Under the pieces are notes generated by a model. The model worked only from the letters and a program-made list of their open reading frames with translations, did no database searches and had not been told where the DNA came from. From Stromatinia cepivora (lineage: Eukaryota > Ascomycota > Leotiomycetes > Helotiales > Sclerotiniaceae): a DNA stretch of 64,000 nt. A program made the translations under genes and the position numbers. Of the stretch, positions 11,053 through 24,800 are shown piece by piece (within the stretch, counting starts at the first letter, position 1; every line of letters begins with the position of its first letter). The stretch spans positions 253,001 to 317,000 of the forward strand of contig RCTD01000018.1 in assembly GCA_014898415.1 (NCBI GenBank), in the 5' to 3' direction.

Positions 11053-12940
11053 CTACTGAGACATATGCTCAGGTGAAAGACTGTCGTGATCAACTGGGAA
11101 TTGAACGAGGTTGCTCATATCCATATCAGCCGCAGATTGTTCACCGAAAGCTGGGGAATGAGGGTGCATAGGCATATTAAGAGAGTGCTTTTGGTACAGC
11201 TCATTTAGTCCGGTACCATCATCAGAGATAGCTGACTCATTATGCATACTGTAAACATCGGCAGAAGCGCTTCGGTGCATCATTGACATTGGTGGAGATT
11301 GGTCAACAATTGCTGGGTCTCCGTGACTCATGAAGGATAGAGGAGAAACGGATGGGGGAACAAGCGAAGAAGGATCAGGCGACAGGTAAGGCATCGAGTA
11401 TGGTGTAAAGTTTGATGCTGGCATCGATGAAGAGGTTGGCATTGGTCCTGTCATAGGTCCATTTTCATTTGCGTGGGGAAAGAAACCAGGGCTTGCATAA
11501 TCGGACGGGGAGGTAGTCGTAGCTGCAGACATGGGGTACTGTCTGAAATCCATTCCATAACCTGACGACGTATCAATTCGTAAATTGGGGCCAAGAGGTC
11601 CGAGGTTGTTTGGCTGTTGGGGAATAGGAGCGAAAATGTTAGGATTTCCATGCTGTTGTTGGTGCTGAGATTCACCGGGGTGTTGGATGAGGAATGATGG
11701 CATTGGATGGTTGAACATGGAGAAATCGACAGCCATTGGGACGGATCGACTTCTTTGTCTTCTGTGACCGGGTCCACGCGCGCTTGGATGAACACCAATA
11801 CCCCATTGAGATTCTTGGAACATACCGACGTGCGCTTGCGCATTGAAGTTTGGTTGGGACGATGGACGGAGACCGGTCGGAGATACAGGTGCTGAGACAG
11901 ACAATGGTTGTTGGTGTGCGAATGGACTATCGCGTGCGATGAAAGACTCAAGAGAGACGAGCTTGGCCAATTGACCACTAAGAACCTTGGGATGTCCACC
12001 TAGATGATGAACCATAACTTGAGATGCTTGTTGATCTTCTGTAAAATCACCACATTGATAAAATCCCCCGGATCCTGATGAGTCCATAAAGAAGTTTGGC
12101 GCACGAATGAGCTCAACAACTAGTCCACCAGGTCGCGATTCGTTATCTCCATTTTCCAGGTAGATATTCTTGATTGATGAGAATGGGTATTCGATCTTGT
12201 AACCAGCTTGGTCGTTATTGATGTAGTAAGTCATGGTCGATTTATCCGGTGAGTAAAAAATGATTAGATCCATGGCATTTTGACCAATTCGTCTCCACGA
12301 TCCAATACTAAGCGATCGACACGAAAGGTGATGAATGACTATTCGACATCAGCACAAAATCATAACGTAAAGAGACTTGGAATGGTACCCACCAACTTTT
12401 CCTTGAGGACCGTGATCTCCACCCATAAGCATATTACCACTACCATAAGGCATAAGTCCACCTCTGCCCAAGAAGTTACCTCCCAATGACTTTCCTGATT
12501 CCATTTCTTGAATCGCAAGGTATTGGCGCATAGCTTCTGGGATTTCACAACTCTCTCCTGTCTCGATACTCTTCTTTGCCATGAGCTTTATCTTTGCACG
12601 TCTGCGAAAATCAATTAGACCATGCGACGTTTATTTAGGAAATAAGATGTACCGACCTATTTTGGAACCAGATTTGAACGGAACGTTCGGTCATGTTGAT
12701 ATCCTCCGCAATTCTCTCTCTAACGGTGGCTGTAGGTGTTGGGTTTTTGTTGAATTCCATCTCTAAAGTAACCAATTGATCTTGAGTTGCCCGTTGTCTC
12801 TTTTGATTCTTTTGTTGTTGGGTTAATGTGCTCTTGCGAGGAGGTCTGCGAGAAGCCGAACTGCTGCCAGCCGAGTTCGACGCGGTAGGGGATGGTGTTG
12901 AGATCATTTTGAGGGCATCTTCTTGCGACATTTCCGACAT
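11053..12940 (-). CDS. Homeobox transcription factor, three exons
   Basis: Model: exon 1 12940-12657, intron 12656-12602 (55 bp), exon 2 12601-12393, intron 12392-12339 (54 bp), exon 3 12338-11053; 1,779 nt, 592 aa. The homeodomain spans about residues 44-102. Helix 3 reads [13 protein letters not shown], and the first intron splits an Arg codon inside it; only this splice restores the canonical NRRAK. The second splice restores a run [20 protein letters not shown], followed by a conserved-looking block ([19 protein letters not shown]). This block is typical of a group of filamentous-fungal homeobox regulators linked to conidiation (HTF1/HOX2 type); that assignment is tentative. The C-terminal half is rich in Pro, Ser, Gln and His, as in activation regions. 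It should bind DNA in the nucleus. The first intron donor is GTCGGT, a weak consensus. The start at 12940 is the first in-frame Met; an upstream non-coding exon is possible. Confidence 0.88.
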
Positions 12941-15900
12941 ATTGAGTTCTTAGGACCGTAGTCAATTACTTTTGTATATTCCTAATACTTCTATCTACCC
13001 CCAATGTTTTGTATGTAGTATGACAAGCGATTGTCTTTGGTTGCACGAGTCTCAGTGATCGTCGAGATATTATGTGCGTTGTATGCACAGGTTGTTTGTC
13101 TGGGTCGAAACCTAAGTGAGAATAAATAAAAAGGGTTATGAGTAAATCCAAATGTTGATGAGATGGATATATTTCAAACAAATGCTTCGCTGAGTCTTGC
13201 AGGAAAAATAGAAAGGTATAGATCTTGGTATGTTTTCTCGAAAGATTCGTAAATGATCAAAAGGTCAAGTTGACTCTTTTTTTCTGGGGTTTGAATGTAA
13301 AGACTGATTTTGATGAAGCCGAATAGAAGGAGTATTGAGTCGATAACGACTTTATTCTTTCTGTGCTGAATAATTGTGAAGCTTGAATGTAAATATGAAT
13401 CTGAATACTAAGAATCCGAAGGAGTGTAATGGACCCGAAGAATCCGATTAAAAGAAAGACGAGAGGGAAAGGGGAGAAAAGGCACAAGGGGGAGTTGGGA
13501 TAGAAAAGTCGATGAAGTTGTTTAAGAGAAAGAAGTTCCACGATAGTAAGAAAGAGGAAAGGGAAGGGGGAAAAGGCGAGCGGATCAATGGTGTGGGTAT
13601 AGAGAAAGAATAATTTTTAGCGTGTGTTAAAGTGTTAAAGTGTTAAAGTCCTTCGGTTGCCAGATTTATTCAATTATTAGTGGCTAAACTTAAGTCTGAC
13701 CAGTAAAACTACAACTACACTAAAATAGACCTAATCCTTGAAACAATCCAACCAATCCACAACTCATAAGTGAATTTTTGAAGCAAGCCGCAAGTCAGGA
13801 GGAGACTTAGAACTTCAGCAAAAGAGTTAGAACTGATAAGCATCTAGACAAAATAAGACAATGACAAGCAAAAGTAGTAATAGTAAGAGAGTGACGGGCA
13901 AGCTTGTGATATGTAAGTGGTCTTTTACGAGTAGATTCTTACCACCTAGGTAATACCTACCTGTAAGAAAAGAAAAGGAGAAGAGCACGGAGTAAGAGGA
14001 AGTGAAAATACCTAGGGAATGATTGGAAAGAACCATAATCACGCACTATGCTCTACCCTACTTTCAACTCTTTTCTCTGGATCTTCATCTACTTTCAATC
14101 CGAACCTCTACTTCCAACCGAAACTAATTCCTCCCTGAAAAGCACATCAACAACGCATACAATTGATTGCCAGTTCACGCATGTAGGTACCTCATGTAGT
14201 CAGTCCATTGGCACAGTAAATGGGTGGGGATGAGGGGGGTTCTTTCCAAAATAGCAATGCAGTAGTCCCAAATTGTTTGTAGTATCTTTTACTCTATCGT
14301 CCAATACTATTTCATAATTTCCATTCTATTTTTTCATGATCCATCTATAAGATTACGTACATGAACTGGTGAATCGATATACTCTATCTGACTATTTACT
14401 ATTTAGAATAATTGAATACACCGGTGCCCGTTACAAATACTGCCTTAGAGCATCAGACGTACACCGAAACGGTACTAGACGAGGTGAATCTTTCTCTTTA
14501 TCCAGGATACTTAGACTCGATCCCTAGACTATTGTAGTATTCCTTCAGAGAATCATGCCCCCAAAGATGCCTGTGCGTGGCCCAGCTGTTTAGTCACCAA
14601 CACCAACACCTATACCCATGTGAGCACAGCCTAGATTGGAAAAGATCCAAAAAGGGGGTAGAAGATCCATGTAGATTTATTAGCACCATATGTAGATGTA
14701 CGCACGTATGTAAATTTTATGTCCTATGTAAGTTATTCTTGCAGTTGCATGGCATGCATGGCTACAAAAAAAAAGTGAAGCAGCGCCGCTGCTACTGATG
14801 CACCATCATCAAGCATCCACCTGGTGCACTAACTACCCATCCACACACCAATCGTGTTTACAGAGTAGTGAACTCTCGTCATCCTATTCTTCCGCCGGGG
14901 TATACCCCTGAATTGTGTTGCAGATTCCGGACTTTTCAGGACCAGTGCCAATCCTCGTTGGTGGCGGGCAGCGAACACAACCGCCGCATTTTCTGTTTTG
15001 AATTCTTTCTTCGGTCTTTGTACATATGGTATGAATGTTATTGGATAGACGGTGAATGCCCTGGAAAGGAATCGGAGTTGGGCGTGTGAATAGATCAGTG
15101 GTGGAGTGGTGTCAATTGGGGTTTGAGTCGCACAATGCTCTTACCGTTCATTTTGAAGAGGACCCGTCTTCTGACTTCCTGGTACCGACCCTCTTCATCC
15201 GAGTCCATTTGCATCTCTTCCGTACCAATCATGATATTGCTGCACGTTACTCACTTGGTAAGACCATAACAACACATGCAATCAAGCAACCGAGTCATGC
15301 AAGCTGTACAGTGTAACAAAGTACTCCGTACACTTCTTTTCTGACATTGATATGAAGTGACAATTTGACAATGTTGCAAGTACACAAAAGATCGTAAGAA
15401 CGTAAGCTTTTCTACGAGTAAGTTTACTGTGCTGGTGCAGGCAGTATGATGAAGAAAATGATTTGTATTCGAGTAAAGCTTCAACTCTTTTCCTCTCCAA
15501 ACAATTCAATTGGAGCCATTCAAAGTTCCATTGTGAAATATCCATCACCCCTGACGAAACATATCTATTCAGCCACGATTTACCGCTCGACGAAACCAAT
15601 GACAAGCGCGAATACCGAACGTATAAGAAAAAGATGGGACGGAAAAAAATCATGATGGCATTGGCATCAAGTTAGTTGACCTCAAGCCAATTAGCCTTGA
15701 ATTATTTATTTGGCCGGTGAGATATCTAGACCAAAGGGAGAATAGTTTGTTGTTCTAGTCGCGAGCCGCACCTAGATGGAAATAGCGTATGCTTCGTGCT
15801 GCATTACCGGCAAACAAAAAGGGTGAAGCATGCAACTCTTGTACCTGCATCAGCTACTCGCTCGGCGATTGTGTGGGACTAACGTGTGGTTCATCTTTTG

Positions 15901-18611
15901 TGTATGGGTATGCACAATACCAAAAGTAGATTAGTTGCTAGTCGTGTGGGATGTTCTAGTCAGGAACGCCGTCGAGTTAAGGGGGAGTGGCAATAGGGAT
16001 CGTATAAATCCACGAACCAATCCCAAACAATTAACAATCAATCGGGATAGCCTTGTCTATTCGATCGCTCGTATCTTTGGTTATTTTGGTTATCTATGAA
16101 AATTTTCGGAAACCCCAATTGAACAAAGCTAGAATCCAGTCAAATCGTCAGCAACAACAAAAGTCTTTCTCGTACTGAAACGAAAGGATTGAAACCAAGT
16201 CAGTAGAGGGAATCCTAGTAAGAACATGACATAATATATTTCCATGACGGGTTGAGTAGTTTGTGTGGTTATTTTTGGCTCAAGAGTGAGCTGCTTAGCC
16301 AGGAAATATTGTGGGTCCCAAAGATAGACGGAATAGATTTCGCGATTTCTGGGGATATATACATTCGGGAACGAAAGGACGAACGAAGACTTCTGAGCCA
16401 TTTTTATAACAAATGATGATTCGAAGGTTGCTTTGAATTATTTGGAAGGTTTGAAATCCTGGTGAGAGTAGCGTAGGCAAACATTAGTCACCACAATGTC
16501 TTGCATAGGATATTACCCGTGCGCACCAAGGATGTTTACGGCGAGATAAATGGCCACGATCACCTCATTGTAAATTGGCCCGTGAAATATTACAGAGTCG
16601 ATCTTCTCAGCTTCTTCGGTTCTTTCTTCTCCGTACAATTCGCAATGTCTTGTCTCTTGTCAAGAAACAACCGTGATATTAAAAGATCAACATCTATCCT
16701 CGAGAATATCGGAGAAACTTCTAGATGGGGGTGGAACACGTGAACCGCTCACTCCCATGCTTCTGCGTGCTTATGCTATGCGGTTTGACGTTTTGGGCTA
16801 ATTTTCCGCACGAAAAATGAGCTAATGCCCTTCTACCCCTTTATGCATCCTTTTGGTGGGGGTAGAGTATAGCATCTTTATCCATCTAAGGTTAGCGTCG
16901 CATCTTCTCTGTCTTCAAAATGGAGCAATGCTGATTTTTACGATCGTAAAACGGCCTCCTATCTTTGCGTGCCAAGTTCAGATGACAACCATTGCATGGT
17001 TTACCCTGTCCAGGCTTGGGTTTCTCAATGGAGGTTATGAGACTGTCCCCTCCCCACAAGATCTACTGCCTCAACCTTGCTGTCGAATCGGAGTCGCATA
17101 AACTTCGAGAAGGACTTATTGAGCCTCGGCCATTACTATGATAACGGTTTTCAATGCGTACAGCCTAGCTACCGATTGCTCGATTATAGGAAACAAAGCG
17201 AGACGAACTCGCTGTTTTGAGTAAACCTTGGAACTCCATGTCGAAACGATAAACTTCAGGGTTCTCGGATTTTTTCGACCTAGAAGAGACTGTGGGGCTA
17301 TTCCCTGGCGCAAGCTCTGACGATGGAACATAACATTACCTACCGGTATATGTACAAGGAGGCTCGGTATGCTCCAGCTGTTTGGGAATATAGTTACTCT
17401 TTAGAGTTGCCGCCAAGTACTACACGGAGTCTTTACTAGAAACAGCATCTACATTTGTATCCTGACCGGACGTCATTTTTGGGGACGCATTCTGAGTTTA
17501 AGTTTTGGCACACGCGTACCATTTATGACAAACAATAGTGGGGGGAGAAGCGGCGAGCCAGGGCTCCGTCAGACATATCTTCATGCCTTCAGCGACGGCG
17601 CATTATGAGCTGGTTTTGCAATGGTCCGACCGCGCTCTCAATTCGACAAATCTCAACGTCGAGAAATCTATGGATTTCTAACGTAGCCTAATTTTCCACA
17701 TGAACCGAACCTTTCAAACAAATGCAGCCTCAGACATAGGCTGAATATACCACTCTGGTTAAGTTTGCTAAATAGATATAAAATATGAAAAAAATTCGAA
17801 TATCAACTGAAATTTAGCAAAGGTCGCCAATGTTGGCCTGTAGTCTGGAGAGTTAGAACCCTCGCCCAAATGCTCTGTAAGTAACACAGTGTTCCAGCGC
17901 GAGACGGCGACAAAGTCCCCTGGTGTATTGTAGTGTTGAGGAAAATAGGGAATCTGGAATTATCGATGCGCATGGGTCCCAAGCAGCTAAAGTTATGTTA
18001 CTTAAGGTCATTAGAAAGGTCAATAGAATCGTCGCTTCACACTCTGCAAAACTGCAGCAGGTTCAGGCATCTGCTAAGAATGCCGGTCTAGTTCAGGTCA
18101 TATTTGCAGCATATATGCAGAGCGAGTACTCGAAACTGTGAGCTAAGAAGCAAACAATGCAAGATATAGAGCACAGAAATTGAAGAAAAATGAGGAGGAA
18201 TATGTCGGCCCCGTACAATGTTTTATGGACAAATTTGATTCCTTGTAAGCTCTATCATCCTCGTAAACAAACCATACTCAAGCTGCCCATGCTTGCCATT
18301 TGATCATGTGGCTGTCCCGTCGGTTGAAACAATGACAAGTAATTCCTCTTCCATAACATACCTATTGTGAATGCTCATTGTTCTCTTTTCCCTCATGTGA
18401 CAATCAGAGTGAAGGTGCTTCAAACGCCTTAACAAGTCTCCACACGCATTGGGCATTTGTTCTCCATGTGAGAGTAGCATAGACACAACTAGTGCACTAT
18501 GATATTTTCGCGCAGTTTATTGCCAGAATGAAAACTTGAGGTATAGCAAGGCAAGGAGTCATTTTGGTTAGATGGCATTGCGCCGTCTGGCTGATGAGTA
18601 ACGATGCCAGC
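12941..18611. other. Long intergenic region upstream of the homeobox gene
   Basis: 5.7 kb without a convincing coding frame, tRNA or rRNA. It runs from the homeobox start to the 3' end of GEP4, both on the minus strand, so most of it is upstream of the homeobox gene. A short GTGTTAAA triplicate lies at about 13,622-13,647. All open frames are under 125 codons, overlap one another and show no recognisable motif. A long leader, leader introns, upstream ORFs or an unannotated non-coding RNA would all be compatible. Confidence 0.65.
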
Positions 18612-19494
18612 CTACTTTTCGAACGGACTTGCTGGTTCCGGCGCCTCGTACCCGCGTCGAATCAAAAATCGGGCGAACTTTTGCTCTAAACTTGCAAACT
18701 AGGGGGCACCCATCAGATCAAACTTGAAATCATACCTATTCTACTCACCACACTTGCTTTTTCCACCGGTATAACCCCATCTTTGATCCATACGGAATAA
18801 CTACCCATCAGATTTGCCATCATGACATCAGTGGTAAGCCTATCACCGACGACTGCTATCTGATCTGGTCTGGTGACTCCAGTCTCGGGATACTTTGAAA
18901 AGTATTCCATGATATCATGACCGCAACCAGGCTTCTTAGAAGCGTGAGGCAAGACTGGAACACCTGTAGACTTCTCAACTTCGGCAGCAAGCTTGCCAGA
19001 ACGATCTAATGACTCAGCACCTGCTGTATTAGACACAATCAGAAGCCGCCGACCTGGATAAGCTTCCCGAAGTTTCTTGAAATTTTCCTATTATAAATTA
19101 ACACTGGACAGAGATTCATGATATATTTCGTCGCCCGAGAAAGAGAAAGAAGGGCAGATGTAACAAGCTTGATGAAAAGAAAGGCAAATATCATGTATAT
19201 TGGAGCACGATGCGGAGTATAAACTGAAAAGTTCTCAAGAACCATAAAATATACTTATAAACGTACATTGTAAGGCTCGTGTATATCATTCGATTTAGGA
19301 TATGCGAAACAATTATCCTTGTCCAGCACTACAGCCCTAATATCAGCATTTTGATATTTTCCAAAGGCCGAATTGAGGGGTATTGGCAGGTGGTTGAAAG
19401 TTGAAACCGTTGCTTGAGGTAAAATCAGCGTCGGCCTTGCAAGAAGACGAAATATATTCACCGTCGCCGATACGTTAAGAGTATTCATATCCAT
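18612..19494 (-). CDS. GEP4: Mitochondrial phosphatidylglycerophosphatase, HAD family (Gep4), three exons
   Basis: Dephosphorylates phosphatidylglycerol phosphate in the cardiolipin pathway at the mitochondrial inner membrane (family role). Model: exon 1 19494-19267, intron 19266-19088 (179 bp), exon 2 19087-18749, intron 18748-18699 (50 bp), exon 3 18698-18612; 654 nt, 217 aa. The catalytic loop reads VVLDKDNCFAYP with Asp58 and Asp60 (DxD), as in Gep4, followed by RRLLIVSNTAG (HAD motif II), then KKPGC (motif III lysine) and GDRLTTDVMMAN (motif IV). The N-terminus is basic and hydrophobic, as expected for mitochondrial targeting. Without the third exon the protein would lack the GYEAPEP-type tail; the splice at 18699 restores it in frame. 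Yeast Gep4 is slightly shorter (185 aa). The gene shares a promoter region with SMD3. Confidence 0.92.
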
Positions 19495-19737
19495 TGATGT
19501 GATTCCTCATAAATAGTTGTGATGTTCGGAGCGGAACAATAATTTCGAGGGGGATTGCTTAAGGACGGCGAACGGAATTTGCCGAAAGCTTCAGGATCAC
19601 TAGCGCCAAATTATTCTGAAAGATCCAAAAGCTTCAATCGGACATTGACATTCACGCGCGCCGGCTTTCAACAACTTTCTCGCGACCACCATTCCTCTCT
19701 ACCCGATTATTTGTGATACATTCGATATCTAGCAACC
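19495..19737. promoter_or_regulatory. Shared divergent promoter, GEP4 / SMD3
   Basis: The two start codons lie only 243 bp apart on opposite strands, so both promoters must fit here. No clear TATA box is seen. A CGCGCG core at about 19,656 and CT-rich stretches nearer the SMD3 start are the only notable sequence. Confidence 0.7.
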
Positions 19738-20387
19738 ATGACAAGCACAATCGGAATACCAATTAAGCTCCTGAATGAGGCCCAAGTTCGTACATTTCTT
19801 TCCTAGGCTTCAAGGCCTGGCGCTCAAGACCCTCTGGCCTTAACTCTAGCTTTAACATCTGCCATGTTCGCTGCTAACAATTATTGTTGTTAGGGTCATG
19901 TTGTCACTCTCGAGATCACAACTGGTCAGGTCTACCGTGGCAAGCTTTTGGAAGGTACGACCGCCCATTACTATTCTCGAGCTCTTTACTTTTAAGGGAG
20001 ATAGGAATTATGGATGACAGGAAGATGCTGATTCGAGATTATAATAGCGGAAGACAACATGAACGTTCAACTTAAGGATATTACGGTCACAGCGCGCGAT
20101 GGTCGTGTCAGTCATTTAGATCAAGTCTACATTCGAGGCTCACACGTTAGATTCTTTATTGTCCCGGATATGCTGAGGTTAGTCAAGGCCAAGATAACTG
20201 TGCCGAAGCGGGTTTGCAGATGCTTGGTGCTGTTGCTATTTTTGTGGGCAAGACTGACATGAAATACTATAGGAACGCGCCCATGTTCAGGAGTAGAAAT
20301 ACCAGAGGCAGAGGTGTAGGATTGGCAAGAGGAAGGGCCACAGTTAGCCGGGCGAGAGCAAGCGGACGAGGAGCACCAAGAGGTTGA
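19738..20387 (+). CDS. SMD3: Small nuclear ribonucleoprotein SmD3, four exons
   Basis: Core spliceosomal Sm protein, part of the heptameric ring on U1, U2, U4 and U5 snRNA. Model: exons 19738-19785, 19894-19954, 20048-20177 and 20273-20387; introns 108, 93 and 95 bp; 354 nt, 117 aa. The first intron has a CTAAC branch near 19,873. Sm1 motif: [18 protein letters not shown] through LLEAEDNMN, with the acidic-Asn-Met signature. Sm2 motif: [18 protein letters not shown]. The C-terminal tail has RG/GRG repeats, the usual sites of arginine methylation in SmD3. Length is normal for the family. Each splice was chosen because it alone keeps the Sm fold in frame. Confidence 0.96.
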
Positions 20388-20791
20388 GAAAATCATGAGA
20401 GATGTGGATGAAAGAATATTTTGTCAAATGTCGGCGTTTGAGGGGAAATTTATTATTCATTGCAAAGCAAGACTGGGCAGATGAGAGCTTCTGAGGCTCA
20501 AATATTGAGGATGACCTAGTGTAGAAGCATATGGGGAGGGTGATTTTTCCTTGCTGGCATTTGAAATAGAGCAGAACAATAAGGAGCATTTGTCCGATTT
20601 CCCAGAGACCAAAGACAACTAATGTACTGTTTCCATAATCTAATGCCTCATGAATCTGTTCTGGTGACAAAGAAAATGACCCAATAAAATATTGGTAAAG
20701 TTCGGATCGGCCAAAGATACTTCCGATGTAAACATCAACTGCCTTGTTCTTGCTTGTTAGAATACCAACAATACATACCATCAACATAATA

Positions 20792-21827
20792 ATGGAAATT
20801 TCGCATCCACGGCGCATTCTAGCTGTCAGTAGACCAGACTCAGGTCTTGTAGATTTGCTGAAGGGTTTGAATACCACTTATACCCATCTACACGAATCTT
20901 GAAATTGACTTGTGTTCCCAGGTCTCACGGGTTCTGCGCCTGATCTCTCGGGGGACTCAATTGCAGGTATTACCCATGAGTGGTCTATCAAAACCAACTA
21001 CTACACCGCAAGCGTCCCAATATGGCTTGATGAGATACATGAGCCTGAGATATGGTGTAAGGAATTTTTGGCACCAGAAGCTCGAGAAGTTTTGACAGTA
21101 CTTGGTGCCTTTATTGTATGTTTTCGAAAACCCATCGATGAAGCCGAGTTGCAAGCTTTTAAAACTCTTCTGGAGAGTGTGGCCGAAGTTGTCAAGGAAG
21201 GTTGTGGCTATACGTGGGATGGTGTTTGTTTAGCTGTGGCAATGCCACAGTCCACAACTCCGTGCTTGGAGAAGAAGCTCGACGAGTGGGAAGATTTGTG
21301 CCAGGAGCATGGTTTCGAGTTTGTTGACTTTGAAAGTAAGGGTAGAAATGAATACTCAGGTAAATCAATCTTTCCAAGGAAACTTGCATGTTTTATGATT
21401 GACATCCGTAGAACCTATGGGTCTCGAAAGGTTGAAGGAAGCCTTAGAAGCCAATGATTGGGATGGAGGCGATGATGATGGGGAAGACTTTGATTTAGGC
21501 GATCTCGAGGAGGATGGTGATGACAATGAAAGTATTGGATTTGGAATCGAAGCAGCTGAGATGGAGATGGAGATGTTCGGTATGAAACAGGCAGTTCAAG
21601 ATGAGTCTGCGGAAAAGACGAGCGCCGATGAGGAAGTTGAGAATGAGGATGGAGTAGAGCAGCTTGAAGCTTTAATGTTGAGGATGCAAGCAGTCAAAGG
21701 TAAGAGATTCGTACTCAATGGAGGGAATTCCTCGCTAACATAAATAGATATGGGGGCGAATTTGCCTGAAGCTGAGAGGAAGAGGTTTGCTGCGAAAGCC
21801 GTTAACGATTTAATGAAAACATTATAA
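20792..21827 (+). CDS. IRC6: Irc6 / p34 (AAGAB)-type adaptin-binding protein, four exons
   Basis: Family members help assemble clathrin adaptor complexes. Model: exons 20792-20864, 20922-21359, 21412-21699 and 21748-21827; introns 57, 52 and 48 bp; 879 nt, 292 aa. The N-terminus (MEISHPRRILAVSRPDSG then LLKGLTGS) corresponds to the degenerate GTPase-like P-loop of the family, with no canonical GKS/T. A Trp/Asp-rich middle follows, then an acidic linker (about 21,465-21,660) and a C-terminal helix (EQLEALMLRM..., then AERKRFAAKAVNDLM) typical of the adaptin-binding domain. It lies 404 bp downstream of SMD3 on the same strand, so its promoter is short. A 177-codon frame on the opposite strand overlaps exon 1 and is judged a shadow. 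Assignment to Irc6 rests on domain layout. Confidence 0.82.
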
Positions 21828-24800
21828 GATGCCCCGTTGCCGCGATTGAGCGATGACGTGAAGATGTGGTCTCCTGTCTCATGCGAGGCTCTCTTCAATC
21901 CGGGGGTTGGAGATTCCATATATTTTACCGCATGCCAATTCCCGTGTAATTTTTCGATGCTCCCTGGTACTGTGGAAGGTGAAAGAATAGTATAGTGTTC
22001 GACTGAGCAACGCCGAGATGTTGCAACCCGTCGAATGTCGTGTAGTCTAGAACCTCATGCCATTCCAAAGTCCACTCAGCCCGATTATCCCCACTCTGGG
22101 TCAATCGATGGAAACCCAGTCTCCGCATACCGCCTGAACCTTTTTGTATCCAAATTGTAGCAAGTCGCTTCGTGTGGAAACCGTGTTCTCGGGGCCTTTG
22201 ATATTTTTTTCCGACTTCTGCAACTCATGTTGATTTATGCATATTGTTCGTTTGGCTTTTGGTTGTATGCATGGAAACTTTTTTGTGATGAATTGCTCAG
22301 AGCCTTGAACATCCAGAGCCTTGTTGGATTCATTTGCGGGTGGAGTGAATGCATCGCATCGAGTCAGGCCATCGCAATAACTGGGCCATTGTATCATGCC
22401 TGGTATCATGATGTTTTCTCCTTGGTGTTGTGACGCTTGTTTTTGCTGTTTCTTTGATCGTATACCTTTGACTGACTGTGAATTGTTAGTAAATGCTTTG
22501 TATAGAGTTTTGTGCTCCTCTTGGGCAGCGTCTTTCAAAATTAGCTGACGTAGGATCTTAATCTTATCTGAGTGATCAAGGCCTTGATACTAGTCAATCT
22601 TGGAAGGGTTGTTTGGATCGGGTGTATGCCAGGCATTTTACTTCGTCAAAACCAATGTGAAAAAACCTGCAGCAAAAGATCGTATGATATCAACCACCAA
22701 GCAAGTTGAATGTTCTTAGCTTTTCCCAGAGAAGTTTTTTTTTTCTATGACTTCAATATATTGACCTTAAAGATTTCCGCTTAACAAAAAAGCTCCTTAA
22801 ATGAGTTATTGACCTTGCTGTATGTGTTTCTGTACACAGCACGTCCGCCAGCCACCCATCCGTGCCCCCTTCTCTATTCTCAAAGTACCGGCATACCTTA
22901 CCAATTGTTTTTGACTTCATAGATAGAACTTACTACTGGATTATTCCGACAATTGATACAGTCGTTGGGGCTATCATCGTCAGCAATGACACCAAAAAGC
23001 CAGGCTTTGTGATCTGTTCTGCCTATACAAGAAACCAAACCCCCGCCATCCTCAAGTTTGGTAGTAGTTCCACAGCTCCCCTCACTTGCCCCTTCTTTCC
23101 TTGTTTCTCGAGCCAAGACTAACAGAAGCTCGTGTATTCAGTTCTTACCAAGTTACCAAGTCTTCAAGCATCAACCTCCAATACACGGCACATAACCAGT
23201 ACCTTCGAGCCCTACCCAACGAAATGACCCGACTCTGCGAAATTCTTTGTCGTTGTATTGCGAATGGCCCACAAATGGTCCATGAATCCGCATCCTGTCG
23301 CACCGAGTGGGCTCTCTCTATTCGGCCCTCATTATAGGCACCTCTCCACGGCACTCCTTCATAACATTGCATGCGCCAATCTTGATACAAAATCACCGCC
23401 CACTACACCTCGTCGCCCCCAAAAGCTATGGATAGCACCTGTGATGTCGTTTTTTATATCATATCTCTTGCATTGCTCATTATACTGCCATTTAATTACT
23501 CGTTGACCTCTTCTTTTCGGGGATTCGTTCATCAGTCATGTATATATACTTTTTGTCTGGCCTTAAGCATCTAGCTGCTAGAATATACACTTTTATCTAC
23601 GTAACAATGGAGTCTGGCATAATAATGCTGGCGCGTTTGGCGTCAATGGCCGCCCTGTACTTGATTTTATATCCCACAATCCAGATGTCGTATTACCTGT
23701 TCCTAGCTGACAATCCCCGTGAGTGTAACCTGGCCGTCGCCTTCTCCAACCTTGGCTCGCACCGATGGGTTTAGCTACGGGTCCTTGCTGTGTACCTTAT
23801 TCGTCAAGCCCTGTCAGTAAAGGGAGCGCTTCATGAAGACCATTTCTTCGCTTCTACGTTGATGTTTATAGCTGTTTAATGGCTGCACTGTAGAATATTA
23901 CCCCGAATGCTTGATTGTGATCATCCCCCACTATTCAAACAAAGCCTTTCAAGCAACAAAGCGTTGTTGCTACAGACTATCACCCTTCCAACTTATTGTC
24001 CGTGTTTCACACATATGCTCTACTAAATTGATACGGTCTTGCGGCCAATACTCTGTGATCTTTTCTAAACACCACGCTCCCTTCAGATCTCAGGTAGTCA
24101 ATTTATAGCTTTAATTAACCTTTGAGCCGCTACTAGTATGTCTTTGATTGTGATGCTATGATAACCTTGATGTGAAACGCCCTGTACTATCTACTAGAAA
24201 CTATTCCTCTTTCGCGGCGAGATGTAGCTCTCAGGGGGACAACTCCATCTCCTCGCTTGTACGTAGTTGGCTTAATACTCTATAATTTCAAGGAGCTTCC
24301 TTTGCACTTCAACAATTAGACGATCTACGTCTGCAATGTTAAGCAAGAGTAGTCGTTTGTCTCAAAATCTAAGAGGATTATGTAAAATCACCTAATATGT
24401 TGTGACTCATGAAGAATTTGATTCACTTCTGACATAACATACCACCTTATCACTCACCCCTAAACCCTTTTATGTATCGTACCATGCCTTTCTTCCCACC
24501 TTTCGGACCAGCATCCTTTGAGTTATTTCAGTACAACCTACCTCTGACATCTGCAACGAGTATTCAACGCTTTTTGATGTTGTATTAGCCTTGGAAAGCT
24601 TCCTGAGATTGATTTACTTCATATTTTGACACAATATCATCGAATATAGTCCATTTTGAACTCCTTAACTTGAGATCTTCCTTGAAGATTGAAACTATCG
24701 TGGCCTAATTCAACTCACGAACAGTTTTCCTTGATTCTTTATCAATATACATAGTCTTTACATCAAGATTGTCGCTGGAACTACTTGAATTCGAACTTTT

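Noticed and set aside
20344..20877. 177-codon frame on the minus strand overlapping SMD3 exon 4 and IRC6 exon 1
   Set aside because: It overlaps two well-supported exons on the other strand, has no recognisable motif, and its hydrophobic runs are by-products of the opposite frame.
22101..22538. 145-codon minus-strand frame downstream of IRC6
   Set aside because: No motif, odd composition, no splice context, and it overlaps other small frames.
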